DNA of 64,000 bases from Salinactinospora qingdaonensis (GCF_039539445.1 NZ_BAABDD010000010.1:123248-187247); one strand, 5' to 3'. Numbered from the stretch's first letter, positions 48,981 to 58,474 are shown. Numbers and translations: made by a program. Notes: generated from the letters alone by a model not told the origin.

Positions 48981-50450
48981 GTGCCGCCCACCCTCGGCGC
49001 CGTCCTCCGCGCCCGGCGCCTGCACCTGCGACTGCTCACCGACGACACCCGCCTCGACAACCGGGTGCGCTGGGTGGCCGTCAGCGAGCTCACCGACCCA
49101 ACTCCTTACCTGGCCGGTGGGGAACTTGTGCTTACCACCGGTGTGCGCTGGCAAGAGACAACAGACCTAGCCGCCTATGACTATGTGCGGCGCCTAGTCG
49201 AGCACGGCGCCACCGCGTTGGGATTTGGCACCGGAGTCGTGCACGAGGCCGTGCCTGCGGAGCTCCTTGCGGCTGCGCGGGAGCTGGGACTGCCGCTGCT
49301 GGAAGTTCCGCTGGCCACCCCCTTCATCGCGGTCGGTGAGGAAGTGTCGCGCCTGGTGGCCCGTGAGGAGTACGAAGGGCTGACCCGTGCTTTTGATGCC
49401 CAGCGCAGGCTGACAGAGGCCGCCCTGCGTGGCGAACGTGCGGTGGTCGACACGCTCGCCGAGGAGGTGGATCGCTGGGCGCTGCTGTTCGCTCCCGACG
49501 GCGAGTTACGCCACGCCGCGCCGGAGTCGGTGGCCGACCGTTCCCCCGCTTTGGCTGCGGAGGTGCGTGCGTTGCGGGGGGCGCGCCGTCCCACTGGTGT
49601 CTCGGTAACGGTCGCGGGCGACAGTGTCGCGTTACAGCCGCTCGGTGTCGGAGAACGGGGGCGGGCAGTGCTCGCCGTGGGTGGGCCGCGCCCCCTGGAG
49701 ACCCACGAGCGCACACTGGTCAACGCCGCTGTCTCTTTGCTGTCTCTGGAGTTGGCCCGCACCGCCCCCGAGCGCAGGGTGGGCCTGCGTGCGGCAGTAC
49801 TGACGGCGCTCCTGGCAGGGGCGATCGACCTGAATGCCGCCGCTCGACTGCGTGAGGCGCTGCCGACCGAGCCGGTTGTGCTGGCGCTGGCTCCCGCCGC
49901 GACACTGCAACAGCGCTGGCCCGCCCAGTTGGCGCCCCACCTCGCCGCCGACATCGACGATCGTGTCGTGGTGCTGGGAACAGCCGACAGCGATCCCGCC
50001 GCCGGCCTAGCCGCGCTCACCGGCGGACCTGTCGGCGCGGCCGAGCCCGCCGAGTACACTGACCTGCCCGGCGCGTGGACGCGGGCCGAGGCAGCGCTGG
50101 GGGCCGCCCAGCGGGCGGGAGCGGGACTGGTGCGCTACCGCGACGCGCCGGGTGGGCTCATGGGACTGCTCGCCACCCCCGAGGGACTGCGGCGCGCCCA
50201 TGAGTTGCTCGCACCGCTGGCCTCGCACCGCTCCTCGGCTGAGCTGGTGGCGTCCCTACGCGCCTATCTCGCCGCGGCCGGCCGCTGGGATGCCGCTGCC
50301 GAGTCGCTGAGGGTGCATCGCCATACGCTGCGCTACCGTATCGCTCGGATTCGCGAACTCCTGCCCGGTGACCTCGACGATCCCGATTACCGCGCCGAGT
50401 TGTGGCTCGCGCTGCGGGTGGCCCGGGACAGCCCCGACGCCGCCCGGTGA
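48981..50450 (+). CDS. PucR family transcriptional regulator
   Basis: A 489-residue PucR-type regulator: N-terminal PucR domain (about residues 1-110, including PYLAGGELVLTTGVRW), a central GGDEF-like/GAF-type region and the C-terminal HTH_30 domain (about residues 430-483, ESLRVHRHTLRYRIARIREL). PucR proteins activate purine or polyamine catabolism genes. GTG 48981 follows GAGAGGAG. It faces the nitrilase gene across the divergent region and sits 2 kb from the aminotransferase. Confidence 0.88.
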   Translation: MPPTLGAVLRARRLHLRLLTDDTRLDNRVRWVAVSELTDPTPYLAGGELVLTTGVRWQETTDLAAYDYVRRLVEHGATALGFGTGVVHEAVPAELLAAARELGLPLLEVPLATPFIAVGEEVSRLVAREEYEGLTRAFDAQRRLTEAALRGERAVVDTLAEEVDRWALLFAPDGELRHAAPESVADRSPALAAEVRALRGARRPTGVSVTVAGDSVALQPLGVGERGRAVLAVGGPRPLETHERTLVNAAVSLLSLELARTAPERRVGLRAAVLTALLAGAIDLNAAARLREALPTEPVVLALAPAATLQQRWPAQLAPHLAADIDDRVVVLGTADSDPAAGLAALTGGPVGAAEPAEYTDLPGAWTRAEAALGAAQRAGAGLVRYRDAPGGLMGLLATPEGLRRAHELLAPLASHRSSAELVASLRAYLAAAGRWDAAAESLRVHRHTLRYRIARIRELLPGDLDDPDYRAELWLALRVARDSPDAAR

Positions 50451-50753
50451 GGTTGGCGCCGCAGCAAAGCCGTGCTCGCCCAGGCAAAGGGCCCGAGAGG
50501 GAATCGGAGAGCGGGCGCTGCCAGCCGGCTACTCGGTGTTCCAACGTGCTCCAACGGCCTCTCCCCGCTCTTGGGGCTTGGTCGTGCCGGGCCGCTGGAG
50601 CGGCGTGGCCCCTGCGATCGAGAGAGGGCGGCCCGCCATCTTCGCGGCAATTAGTACGAAACGCTGCAATCAGTGCAGCATTCTGACAGCGTGACCATGG
50701 GTATCCGTGTGCCCCTGTGAGCATCCGTGCCAGCGCTGGAAGGAAGAGCGTCG
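50451..50753. other. Intergenic region upstream of YceI gene
   Basis: A small inverted repeat GCTGCA-N5-TGCAGC (50663-50679) is the only candidate operator. The ribosome binding site GGAAGGAAG precedes ATG 50754. No gene. Confidence 0.4.
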
Positions 50754-51428
50754 ATGAGGACCGGTCAACATAGCGGGGAGGGGACAGCGGCGCGTCCAGC
50801 CGCACCTGGTCAGCCCGGGCCGCAGCCAACGGTTATGGTTCCCGAGCCCGACACCTACTACATCGACCCCGTCCACTCCACGGTCGGGTTCGCTGCTGCA
50901 CTACAGGATCTCGTTCCCGTGCACGGCAGGTTCAGCAACGTCTCCGGGGTCGTGTGGGTCCATGAGGAGCCGGCAACGAGCTCGGCCTCAGTCACCATTG
51001 AGACGGCTGGCATCGACACGGGAATCGAGCGCCGCGACAACCACCTGCGGTCGCCGGAGTTCCTTGACGTGGAGCGCTATCCCACGATGAGTTGGCGCGG
51101 AACGGGGGTCGAAGCCACCGACGACCCCCGCACATGGGTCTTCCACGGTGTCCTGACACTGCGGGACCGTTCGATCGAGGTGCCGTTGACCGGTCAGTTC
51201 CTTGGCGACAGGGCCTATCCCTTCGGTGCGGCTACGTTGGTCTCGTGCAGCGCTGTGGCCCGTATCGACCGGTTCGCTTTCGGGATTGAAGCTATGCCTC
51301 CCAGCCGCGGAGCAAAACTCTTCATCGGGCGCTATGTCGACATCTACCTTGACATTGCACTGATCAACGCCGACATCAGCTTCTTCACGCAGCGTTTCAT
51401 GGGCAATCCCGTGATCGACAAACGGTGA
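50754..51428 (+). CDS. YceI family protein
   Basis: A 224-residue YceI-like lipocalin-fold protein; the family binds isoprenoid-type lipids. YYIDPVHSTVGFAAALQDL, GRFSNVSGVVWV and FLDVERYPTMSWRGTG match the family, with DRFAFGI near the C-terminus. No signal peptide is evident, so it is probably cytoplasmic. ATG 50754 follows GGAAGGAAG; an upstream in-frame ATG at 50727 lacks one. Confidence 0.85.
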   Translation: MRTGQHSGEGTAARPAAPGQPGPQPTVMVPEPDTYYIDPVHSTVGFAAALQDLVPVHGRFSNVSGVVWVHEEPATSSASVTIETAGIDTGIERRDNHLRSPEFLDVERYPTMSWRGTGVEATDDPRTWVFHGVLTLRDRSIEVPLTGQFLGDRAYPFGAATLVSCSAVARIDRFAFGIEAMPPSRGAKLFIGRYVDIYLDIALINADISFFTQRFMGNPVIDKR

Positions 51429-51443
51429 TCGCCCCTGGGGCAG

Positions 51444-51487
51444 CGCGACGCTGCCGTGCGGGTTCAGGTCCGCGCGGCAGCGTCGCG
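51444..51487. terminator. Bidirectional terminator between YceI and phospholipase genes
   Basis: CGCGACGCTGCCG (51444-51456) pairs perfectly with CGGCAGCGTCGCG (51475-51487) around an 18-base loop, between two convergent genes. Confidence 0.75.
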
Positions 51488-51501
51488 GTTATAGAAGCCG
51501 T

Positions 51502-52038
51502 TTACTGCGTGCTCGTGAGGTAGTTGGTGAGGTACTCGCGAGCCCGCTCGTGGGCGTTGGCCCTATCCAGCGCTTCGGCGGTGCTGGTGCTGGAACCGCC
51601 GAACTGGCGCACAGCGGCGTAGTAGATCTCGGCGACCCCTTCGCACAGGAAGCTGCCGTCGCACTGGGTGTACATGTCGTCTCGGAACTGCTCGTCGATG
51701 CGGAGCCGGTTGCTCTCGGTGAACCGTTCCTGGAGTTGGTAGTTGCGGTAGCCGAAGTCATGGCGGTGGCAGCTCGGCAGGAAGTTGTACCCCAGTGGCT
51801 CGTCGGGGGACCACGAGCAGCCGTCGGAACTCCAGTCCAGATGGGCAGGGTAGGGGGCGCGCGCCCGGATGTCGCTGAAGGAGTCCAGGGACACCTCGTA
51901 GAGGTAAGTATCGGTGACGTCGCGCACCTGGGCAGGAGTAAGCGCGGCCTGTGCCACTCCCGTTCCCAGCAGCGGCAACAGTGCCGCTATAGCCAGCGTG
52001 AGCATCGACATGAGGGCACGTCTTGCGGCGAGGCGCAT
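51502..52038 (-). CDS. Secreted phospholipase A2
   Basis: A 178-residue exported protein of the prokaryotic phospholipase A2 family, which includes a Streptomyces violaceoruber enzyme. A Sec-type signal peptide (about residues 1-31, ending GVAQA) precedes a mature domain of about 145 residues. The catalytic His-Asp motif is CHRHDFGYRNYQ, and the preceding DGCSWSPDEPLGYNF carries the Ca2+-site aspartate; cysteines at CSW, CHR, CDG and LCEG can form two disulphides. ATG 52038 follows GGAAGGA. Confidence 0.9.
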   Translation of the reverse strand: MRLAARRALMSMLTLAIAALLPLLGTGVAQAALTPAQVRDVTDTYLYEVSLDSFSDIRARAPYPAHLDWSSDGCSWSPDEPLGYNFLPSCHRHDFGYRNYQLQERFTESNRLRIDEQFRDDMYTQCDGSFLCEGVAEIYYAAVRQFGGSSTSTAEALDRANAHERAREYLTNYLTSTQ

Positions 52039-52211
52039 GCGGGGGAGTCCTTCCCGGTCGACGAATCGGTAACCCTTGAGTAGTAAGCGATAACCGAGTG
52101 CTCACGGAAGCGACGCGCCCAAAACAGAAGGTGATGGCTTGGTTACTTTACGGTGTTCTCAGGGGTGGCCGTGCCCGCAGCCCTCTCCGGCGTCTTCCCC
52201 ACCGGGTGTCC

Positions 52212-53639
52212 TCACACGCCGCGCGATACCCGCCAACTACGCGCCCCCGCCAGGTCGGTGGCGCGCTGTGGGCCCCATGACCCCTGGGGGTAGCTGATGG
52301 GGGTGGGCGGGTGGCGCAACAGCCGGTCACATGCCTGCCAGATCCGCTCTACCTCGTCGTCACGAGTGAACAGCATCTGGTCGCCGCGCATCACGTCGAG
52401 GAGGAGCCGCTCGTAGGCGGGTACCGCTCGCTCCTCGTCGAATGCCTCGGCGAAGTCCAGCACGAACCGCGCCGGCGCGATCTCCAGCTCGGGACCGGGA
52501 CGCTTGGTGCGCACGTCGATGCTGATGCGAGGCTCCACCGTCAGCTCGAAGGCCAACTCGTCCCCGCCGGGGGAGGCGTCGTTTCCGCTGCCGAACAAGG
52601 GCGGGGGCTCGCGAAAGCCGATCGTGACGGTGCGCCGCTGGGCTGCCAGCGCCTTGCCGGTGCGCAGCAGGAAAGGCACCTCCTTCCAGCGCCAATTGTC
52701 GATGCGGGCCTCTGCCGCCACGAACGTCTCCACCTGCGAGTCCGCAGCCACCCCCGCTTCGTCCCGGTACCCCTCGTACTGGCCGAACACCGTGCGCTCG
52801 GGAGTGAGGGGACGCACCGAGTCGAACACCTTGGCCTTTTCGGCACGCAGCGTTTCGGCGGTGAGGCGAGACGGGGGCTCCAGCGCGACGAAGCCCAGCA
52901 GTTGAAACAGATGCGTCGACACCATGTCGCGGAATGCGCCGGTAGTCTCGTAGAAACCGGCCCGCCCTTCGATGGCGGATGCTTCGGGCACGTCGATCTG
53001 CACATAGCTGATGTGGTGGCGATTCCACACCGGTTCGAACAGCCCGTTGGCGAAGCGCAGCGCGAGCACGTTTTGGACAGCTTCCTTGCCCAGAAAGTGA
53101 TCGATCCGAAAGACCTGGGACTCGGTGACGACCTCATGCAGCGTCGCGTTGAGGGTGCGGGCGGACTCCAGGTCGGTGCCGAACGGCTTCTCCAGGACCA
53201 GCCGCGCGTCCTTGGCCAGTCCCGTGCGTCCCAGCATGGTGATCATCGGCTCGGTGACGTCTGGCGGCACTGACAGGTACACCAGGCGTTCGGCATGCCC
53301 GCCCAGTTCCCGCTCCAGTTCGGCTACGCGGGTGGCCAGGTGCGCACCGTCGTCTGGAGTGGCGGCGCTGTAGCAGACCTTGGCTGCGAAGGCGTGGCGT
53401 GCCTGCTCGTCTCCGGGATCGTCGGCGAACTCCACCAGCGCCTCGCACACGTGCGCGCGGAAGTCGGCGTCGCGGCGCTGGCGTTGCCCAGCCGCCGCGA
53501 CGCGCAGTGGCGGCAGCAGGCCGGCGCGGTCCAGGCGGAACAGTCCGGGAAACAGTTTGCGCCGGGCGAGGTCACCGGTAGCTCCCAGCAGCACGAGAAC
53601 CTGCGGGACGAGTGGGGCGCTCTCGCGGGTCGATGTCAT
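52212..53639 (-). CDS. zwf: Glucose-6-phosphate 1-dehydrogenase
   Basis: G6PD, 475 residues, oxidises glucose 6-phosphate to 6-phosphogluconolactone with NADP+ in the pentose phosphate pathway. The NADP motif GATGDLARRKLFPGL is near residue 20, and the active-site RIDHFLGKEAVQN (Phe replaces the usual Tyr) near residue 178. The C-terminus ends QGSWGPQRATDLAG. ATG 53639 follows GGGGGGA. The usual companions opcA and pgl are not adjacent, so this may be a second copy. Confidence 0.93.
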   Translation of the reverse strand: MTSTRESAPLVPQVLVLLGATGDLARRKLFPGLFRLDRAGLLPPLRVAAAGQRQRRDADFRAHVCEALVEFADDPGDEQARHAFAAKVCYSAATPDDGAHLATRVAELERELGGHAERLVYLSVPPDVTEPMITMLGRTGLAKDARLVLEKPFGTDLESARTLNATLHEVVTESQVFRIDHFLGKEAVQNVLALRFANGLFEPVWNRHHISYVQIDVPEASAIEGRAGFYETTGAFRDMVSTHLFQLLGFVALEPPSRLTAETLRAEKAKVFDSVRPLTPERTVFGQYEGYRDEAGVAADSQVETFVAAEARIDNWRWKEVPFLLRTGKALAAQRRTVTIGFREPPPLFGSGNDASPGGDELAFELTVEPRISIDVRTKRPGPELEIAPARFVLDFAEAFDEERAVPAYERLLLDVMRGDQMLFTRDDEVERIWQACDRLLRHPPTPISYPQGSWGPQRATDLAGARSWRVSRGV

Positions 53640-54099
53640 AGGCCAATCCCCCCGACCATGCGCATTCGAGACGTCGCTGCGGTCGGACCACAGCGCGGGC
53701 CTCCCGGCTGCTACCCGCGGGCGGCGGGCCTAACGTGACCGCCGGGCACAGGGCAGAGCCATTGACACATCGCAGACGACGGGCTGCCTGGTTGTGCGTT
53801 GCGGAAAGCCTCCTGGTGATGGGTGTGGATGGCCAGCCCACCACCGCTTCCCGGCCGACCACGGCAGAGCACCGCCCGACCCCCGGGGCAGTGGGGCGAC
53901 TGCTTTCCCCGGTCGCCGGCCGGGCCGCTCCCGCAGCCACCCAGCCGGCCGGCACCCTCTACGTCTTCCCCCGCCTGTTCCAAGAGGTCGACTCCTGGCC
54001 CCTCACGTCGTCCGTGCCCCTAGCGGGTGGGGGCAGGGCTCCCCCGACACTCGCCCGCGCCTGCGACGGGAGGGGCGACACCGCCACCGGGCGAGACGT
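53640..54099. other. Intergenic region between zwf and SWIM gene
   Basis: I see no gene, hairpin or operator that I can support. The open frames are Pro/Arg/Ala-rich and lack ribosome binding sites. Confidence 0.4.
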
Positions 54100-54849
54100 T
54101 CACCGCTGGAGGAGCGCGTGGGCCGATTCGGCGATCTCGGCGAGGCGCTCGCTGTGCTCGCTCTCGTAGTCGTCGTGGGTTTCGTCGTAGGTGTCGAGGA
54201 TCTCGTCGGCCACCTCGGCGACCTGCTCGGTGAATCCGTAGTCCAGCAGGTCATCCAGGAGGGCCACGGCGCGGCGCAACCGCTCGGCGCCGTCGTCGAT
54301 GCGGGAGTCGCGAAACTCGGCCTCGGGTACGTAGGCCAAAACGGCCTCCCGTAGCAGGTCGCGGCAGAGGGACACAGCCGCGTCCAAGCCGGCGGCGGCA
54401 GCCATGCGCCCCCACAACACGGGATCGTCCTCAGCGGCGTTCATCAACTGTTCGGTGAGCCATGCGGGCTCTTGGGCGGTCAGGAACGCGGTGAGTGCCG
54501 CCTCGTCTTGGCGTGGCGCTTCGCCCGCGGCATCGCCGTGTTCGTTGTCGCTGCTCTCCTCCAGCCAGGCCAGAGCTACGGCGATGGCGTGCTCGCACCA
54601 CGGCTCTCCCTCGGTGCCTTGCGGGCAGCCGCACACGCCCGTGGGCGAGCCGCTGGGCCACCTCAATCGCACCAGGTAGTCGCGTTCCCCGCCTACAACG
54701 GCCGTGACCTGACCCGCCTCGGAGCGCAGTCGGCCCACTTGGCCGTCGGTGACATACTTCTCTCCGCGCTCCAACCAGGTGGGGTTAGCGACTGCGCGGA
54801 GATCCTCGATGCTGAACTCCTTGGAGACCATGGCCGTGAGTTTAGCCAT
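54100..54849 (-). CDS. SWIM zinc finger domain protein
   Basis: A protein of 249 residues with a SWIM zinc finger about residues 60-95: VCGCPQGTEGEPWCEHAIAV supplies the CxC and CxH ligands. The rest is acidic (Glu/Asp-rich) and helical. SWIM proteins bind DNA or proteins; some sit beside SWI2/SNF2 helicases, but no helicase is nearby. The start is uncertain: ATG 54849 (MAKLTAMVSKEF) is one of several candidates. Confidence 0.75.
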   Translation of the reverse strand: MAKLTAMVSKEFSIEDLRAVANPTWLERGEKYVTDGQVGRLRSEAGQVTAVVGGERDYLVRLRWPSGSPTGVCGCPQGTEGEPWCEHAIAVALAWLEESSDNEHGDAAGEAPRQDEAALTAFLTAQEPAWLTEQLMNAAEDDPVLWGRMAAAAGLDAAVSLCRDLLREAVLAYVPEAEFRDSRIDDGAERLRRAVALLDDLLDYGFTEQVAEVADEILDTYDETHDDYESEHSERLAEIAESAHALLQR

Positions 54850-55041
54850 GACCGGCGACATTGGCGGTTCCGATCGTCCCGCCCGCCGGCTGTGCGCCGC
54901 ACCGGTTCTTACCGGTGAGCACAGCCGACGCGACGCCCCACGCAGGTGAGACCGTAGCGGCGCCGAGTCCGCACCGCGGGATATCCCGCGGACGGAGACC
55001 GCCCCACCCTCGGTGGTGCGTCGGCGGGGGCTCAAGCCCCC

Positions 55042-56004
55042 TCACACCAGCGCGACCGACATCTCCTCCAGCACCCGGCCGGGATCGGGATCGGCGATCA
55101 CGCGGACGGTGTCGAGAGCAACGTGGTCCGGGCCGGGAATGGTGGTGCCCGGCAGCGCCACCGCGGCGCTGCCCCAGGCTGCGGCGCGACGCAACCCTTC
55201 GCAGACGTCGGGGCCGCCGCTGAGGTAGCCGGCCAGTGCGCTGTCGCCCGCCCCGACCGTGCTGCGTGGTACGACGGGCGTGTGCCCGGCCCACCAGGCG
55301 CGCTCGGGCTCGACCAGCAGCGCGCCGTGGCCGCCCAACGTCACCAGAGCCGCCCGGTTGCCCCAGCTCAGGACCTCCCGAGTGGCCTCGATCACGTCGC
55401 CGATCGTGACCATCTCCCGGTCGAACAGCTCGGCCAACTCGTGATGGTTGGGCTTGAGGAGGTCAGCGGCACCTGCGCGGGCGGCCACCTCCAACGGCTT
55501 GCCCGAGGTGTCGATCGCGATGGGCACGCCGCGCGCCCGCGCCAGCTCCGACAAGCGCACATAGAAGTCCTCGGGAGTGCCCGTGGGCAGGCTGCCGCCG
55601 GCGACGAGCCACTCCGGCCGGTGCGCCAACTGGGCCTCGGTGGCACGCAGCAGCGCGGCCACCTCGGCCTCGTTGAGCGCGGCACCGGCCACATTGAGCT
55701 GCGTCGTCGTGCCGTCGGCTTCGGCGGTGGTGATGTTGCAGCGGGTCACAGCGGCCACGGGCACGGTCACGGCGGCGATCCCGTGCTCGCCCAGCAGGGC
55801 GGAGAGTTGGGCGCCTTCAGCGCCGCCGGTGGGCAGCACGGCCACGGTTTGCAGGCCGTGATTGCGCAGTGCGCGCGAAACGTTGACGCCCTTGCCGCCG
55901 GCGTGGGCCAGGGCGGTGTGGATGCGCAGGACTTCACCGCGGGTGAAGGTGTCGATTTCCAGGGTGCGGTCGACGCTGGGGTTGGGCGTGACGGTGACGA
56001 TCAT
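55042..56004 (-). CDS. fruK: 1-phosphofructokinase FruK
   Basis: A 320-residue PfkB-family kinase that phosphorylates fructose 1-phosphate to the 1,6-bisphosphate. MIVTVTPNPSVDRTLEID at the start, AHAGGKGVNVSRALRNHG (PfkB signature 1) and VPRSTVGAGDSALAGYL (signature 2 with the catalytic Asp) are present. ATG 56004 is the start; the longer frame to 56067 is not conserved. fruR and the fructose PTS gene fruA, its usual partners, are not adjacent. Confidence 0.88.
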   Translation of the reverse strand: MIVTVTPNPSVDRTLEIDTFTRGEVLRIHTALAHAGGKGVNVSRALRNHGLQTVAVLPTGGAEGAQLSALLGEHGIAAVTVPVAAVTRCNITTAEADGTTTQLNVAGAALNEAEVAALLRATEAQLAHRPEWLVAGGSLPTGTPEDFYVRLSELARARGVPIAIDTSGKPLEVAARAGAADLLKPNHHELAELFDREMVTIGDVIEATREVLSWGNRAALVTLGGHGALLVEPERAWWAGHTPVVPRSTVGAGDSALAGYLSGGPDVCEGLRRAAAWGSAAVALPGTTIPGPDHVALDTVRVIADPDPGRVLEEMSVALV

Positions 56005-56813
56005 ACGAACTCGCTTCGGGGTTGGCGGTGATGATCTTGTGCGGCCACGGCCGTGCTGGGGCAGCACAGACCGGGTGGTAGGGGGCAGCCCCGCTTCCGA
56101 TCGGGCCGGCTCGCGTGCCGCGCGGCTGGGAAGGCGCGAGGAGCGTGCGGTGCGACCGGTGGGGTGTGCGCTGCCACTGCTGGATGCTGCCCGCTGAGTG
56201 GACGGGAAGCGTGGGGGCGTTGCTGTCGTGGTTGTGCCCGCTGCGGGTCAGCTCCGCATGGTGGTGCTGGCCTTGGCAGGAGGGTGGGAGCGCGTGGGTC
56301 TGGGCACTCCCGATGTGCTGCGCGACTCCACAGCGGCGTCCTCCTCGTCGTCGGCGGGGATGACGCCACCATGCTAAACCAAAAGGTCTAAACCAATCTT
56401 TTACAGTGGAAGAATTCCTGGTCACCACAGCCCACATCCGGCTGTGCGGCTTCGCACAACGACACCCGGTCCCTGCCGAGGCAAGGCCGTACACCCGCGG
56501 GAAGGGCGGGGCTCCTGGGAACCGGTGGAACGACCCACGAGGTCGTGACCAGCGCGTCCTCCACAGGCAGGGCACGGCGGGCCCCTACGCCGGCCACAGG
56601 AGACAACGCCCCGCCGTCCTCGGCACCGTCGCCGACGGCAGCGCCCCCTCCCGGCGCCTCCGGTCAGGCTCGGGGAAGGCGCCGCACTAACGGCAGCGGG
56701 CTTATAGTGACAAGACACACATCCCAAAGCCGGGCAGCCCTACCGGCGGGCGGATCGTCGCTGTCACGGTGGCCCCGCTCCACCGGTGCGGCGCGCGTGG
56801 TAGGCATTGGCCC
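56005..56813. other. Long region upstream of fruK
   Basis: No gene that I can support; the candidate frames are Pro/Arg/Ala-rich. It contains two TTGGTTTAG repeats on the minus strand in the AT-richer patch 56373-56400, one of them part of a DasR-like site. Confidence 0.4.
56382..56397. promoter_or_regulatory. DasR-like operator upstream of fruK
   Basis: The 16-base sequence AAAGGTCTAAACCAAT matches the DasR consensus ACTGGTCTAGACCACT at 12 positions and lies about 380 bases upstream of fruK. A related TTGGTTTAG copy is 15 bases away. DasR regulates sugar and amino sugar uptake in Streptomyces, which would fit fruK, but the distance is large and this is inference. Confidence 0.35.
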
Positions 56814-57137
56814 ATGAGTGTTGCGACGATGCAGGAACTCCTGTCCGATTTCGCCGAGCGTCGGGACTGGGGCCCCTTCCACACCCCCAAGAACCTGGCC
56901 ATGGCGCTGGTGGGGGAGGCGGGTGAACTGGCCGCCGAGTTCCAGTGGCTCGACCCCGAGGAGTCGGCCCGCGTGCTGGACGACCCCGCCAAGGCCACCG
57001 CCGTGCGCATGGAGATGGCCGACGTCTTCAGCTACCTGCTGCGGCTGGCCGACGTGCTCGGCGTCGACCTGGAGACCGCCCTGCGCGAAAAGGTCGCCAT
57101 CAACGAGAAACGCTTCCCCGCCGACACCTCGCGGTAG
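56814..57137 (+). CDS. MazG-like nucleotide pyrophosphohydrolase
   Basis: A 107-residue protein of the MazG/RS21-C6 type that hydrolyses non-canonical nucleoside triphosphates. VGEAGELAAEFQWLDPEE carries the first EExxE-like metal site and RMEMADVFSYLLRLADVLG the second (ExxD). Helical throughout. ATG 56814 lacks a ribosome binding site. Monocistronic. Confidence 0.85.
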   Translation: MSVATMQELLSDFAERRDWGPFHTPKNLAMALVGEAGELAAEFQWLDPEESARVLDDPAKATAVRMEMADVFSYLLRLADVLGVDLETALREKVAINEKRFPADTSR

Positions 57138-57308
57138 CTTCACGGTGCGTCGCTGCTCGCCGCGCGCCGTGACACGGCTGCGGGGGCGATGCGCCCGACC
57201 GTGCAGAGGCGAGGCGTCTGCTTTGGTTCGCCGGCACGTCGGCGGGCCAGCATCACCACGAGTTAGCCGGGTAGCGGGTCGGTTTCGGTGCAACCCTGGG
57301 GAGGTGCT

Positions 57309-57710
57309 GTGGCCACGACCCAACGTTTCGAATTCGCCTTCGACTCTGCGTACGTGCGGCTATTGGGGCTGGTGGGAGTGCGGCCCGAAAATGCCTGGGT
57401 CGAGGTGGACGACATCGCGCTGTCCGCGCGCTTTGGGCCCTGGTCGGTGCGTACTCCCCGCACCAACATCATGGCCGCCCACATCACCGGACCGTACCTG
57501 TGGTGGCGAGTCATCGGGGTCCGGGTGTCGCTGGCCGACCGTGGACTGACCCTGGGCAGCAACACTCACCAAGGGGTGTGTGTGGAGTTGCGAGTGCCCG
57601 TGCGCGGCGTCGACCCCTGGGGGCTCGTACGCCATCCCGGCCTCACGGCTACCGTGGCCGAACCGGAGAATCTGTCCCGTCTCCTCAACACCCGCCCCGC
57701 CGGCACCTGA
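57309..57710 (+). CDS. Conserved hypothetical protein
   Basis: A 133-residue protein from GTG 57309 (GGGGAGG upstream). It has an aromatic-rich N-terminal part, VATTQRFEFAFDSAYVRLLG, and EVRLPVRGVDPWG-like (ELRVPVRGVDPWGLVRHPGL) toward the C-terminus. I recognise the style of a conserved actinobacterial protein of unknown function but no domain. Between the MazG-like gene and the EVE-like gene. Confidence 0.55.
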   Translation: MATTQRFEFAFDSAYVRLLGLVGVRPENAWVEVDDIALSARFGPWSVRTPRTNIMAAHITGPYLWWRVIGVRVSLADRGLTLGSNTHQGVCVELRVPVRGVDPWGLVRHPGLTATVAEPENLSRLLNTRPAGT

Positions 57711-57943
57711 GATCTTCGCGTGCCGCGGTCACTCCCGCCTGGTACGGCTGCCTCGGGACCCGCGCGGCCCCGCTCTCCCAAGTTTTCCCAGATAAAGTCG
57801 CTCCTCGACTACATAGGTGCGTTGGGGAGCGACCCCACGTGTTCGCTGAGCGAAGGACCCGTTGTCGCCCCAAAAGCCCACCAAGGAACGGACCGCTGTA
57901 TCAGAAGTTTCGGCTCGACGGTGCCCGCTACTGAGGAGGGAGG

Positions 57944-58474
57944 CTACCGCTCGCCGGCGGCGGAGCGGGGTGGCACGCCCACACGCAGGTATTCCCCGAT
58001 CGTCTCCTCGACGGGGGCCACGATCGGGGTGAGTTCGCGTGTCAGGTAGGCGTGGTCGTGCTCGTTGAGGGGCAGCAGCGGGCGGCGCAGTTGGATGCTC
58101 CACGCCTTCGGATTGGGGAAGGCGTACAGCGAGGTCACGTGGTCGGCGAGCACCACCCCGGCCCCGAAGGGGGCGAGTTCGGTCAGATGCAGCGGGCAGC
58201 GCAGCGGATAGCCGCGCCCGCCGAATTCCACCGGTTCGTCGTCGTGGGTCACTGGCGCGGCCACGGCGGCGTGGGCGATGATCCGGCCCCGGTCACGGCT
58301 GGGGTTACGGAAGCAGCCGCGGGTGGTGTACAGCAGTACGCTGTCGCCGGCGGCGAGCCCGCTCGCCTCCCGCGCTCGGCCGGCGGGAAAGGCGGTCTGG
58401 CGGGTAGCCAGCACCCAGGCGAGCGCTTCGCGATCGCCGATGATCATCAGGAAGGAACCGGTCGCACTACTCAC
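57944..58474 (-). CDS. EVE-like (PUA-fold) domain protein
   Basis: A 176-residue protein resembling the EVE superfamily of PUA-fold modified-base binding proteins. Visible: REALAWVLATRQTAFPAGR, the DSVLLYTTRGCFRNPSRDRG segment with the RGRIIAHAAV beta strand and the WSIQLRRPLLPLNEHDHAYL end. GTG 58474 is the start; the longer frame to 58651 is not conserved. It follows the RDD gene by 70 bases on the same strand. EVE proteins often recognise modified cytosines; that role is an inference. Confidence 0.6.
   Translation of the reverse strand: MSSATGSFLMIIGDREALAWVLATRQTAFPAGRAREASGLAAGDSVLLYTTRGCFRNPSRDRGRIIAHAAVAAPVTHDDEPVEFGGRGYPLRCPLHLTELAPFGAGVVLADHVTSLYAFPNPKAWSIQLRRPLLPLNEHDHAYLTRELTPIVAPVEETIGEYLRVGVPPRSAAGER

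Noticed and set aside
56001..56372. Possible gene upstream of fruK on the minus strand
   Set aside because: Pro/Arg/Ala/His-rich, no family, no ribosome binding site and it overlaps the start of fruK in another frame.
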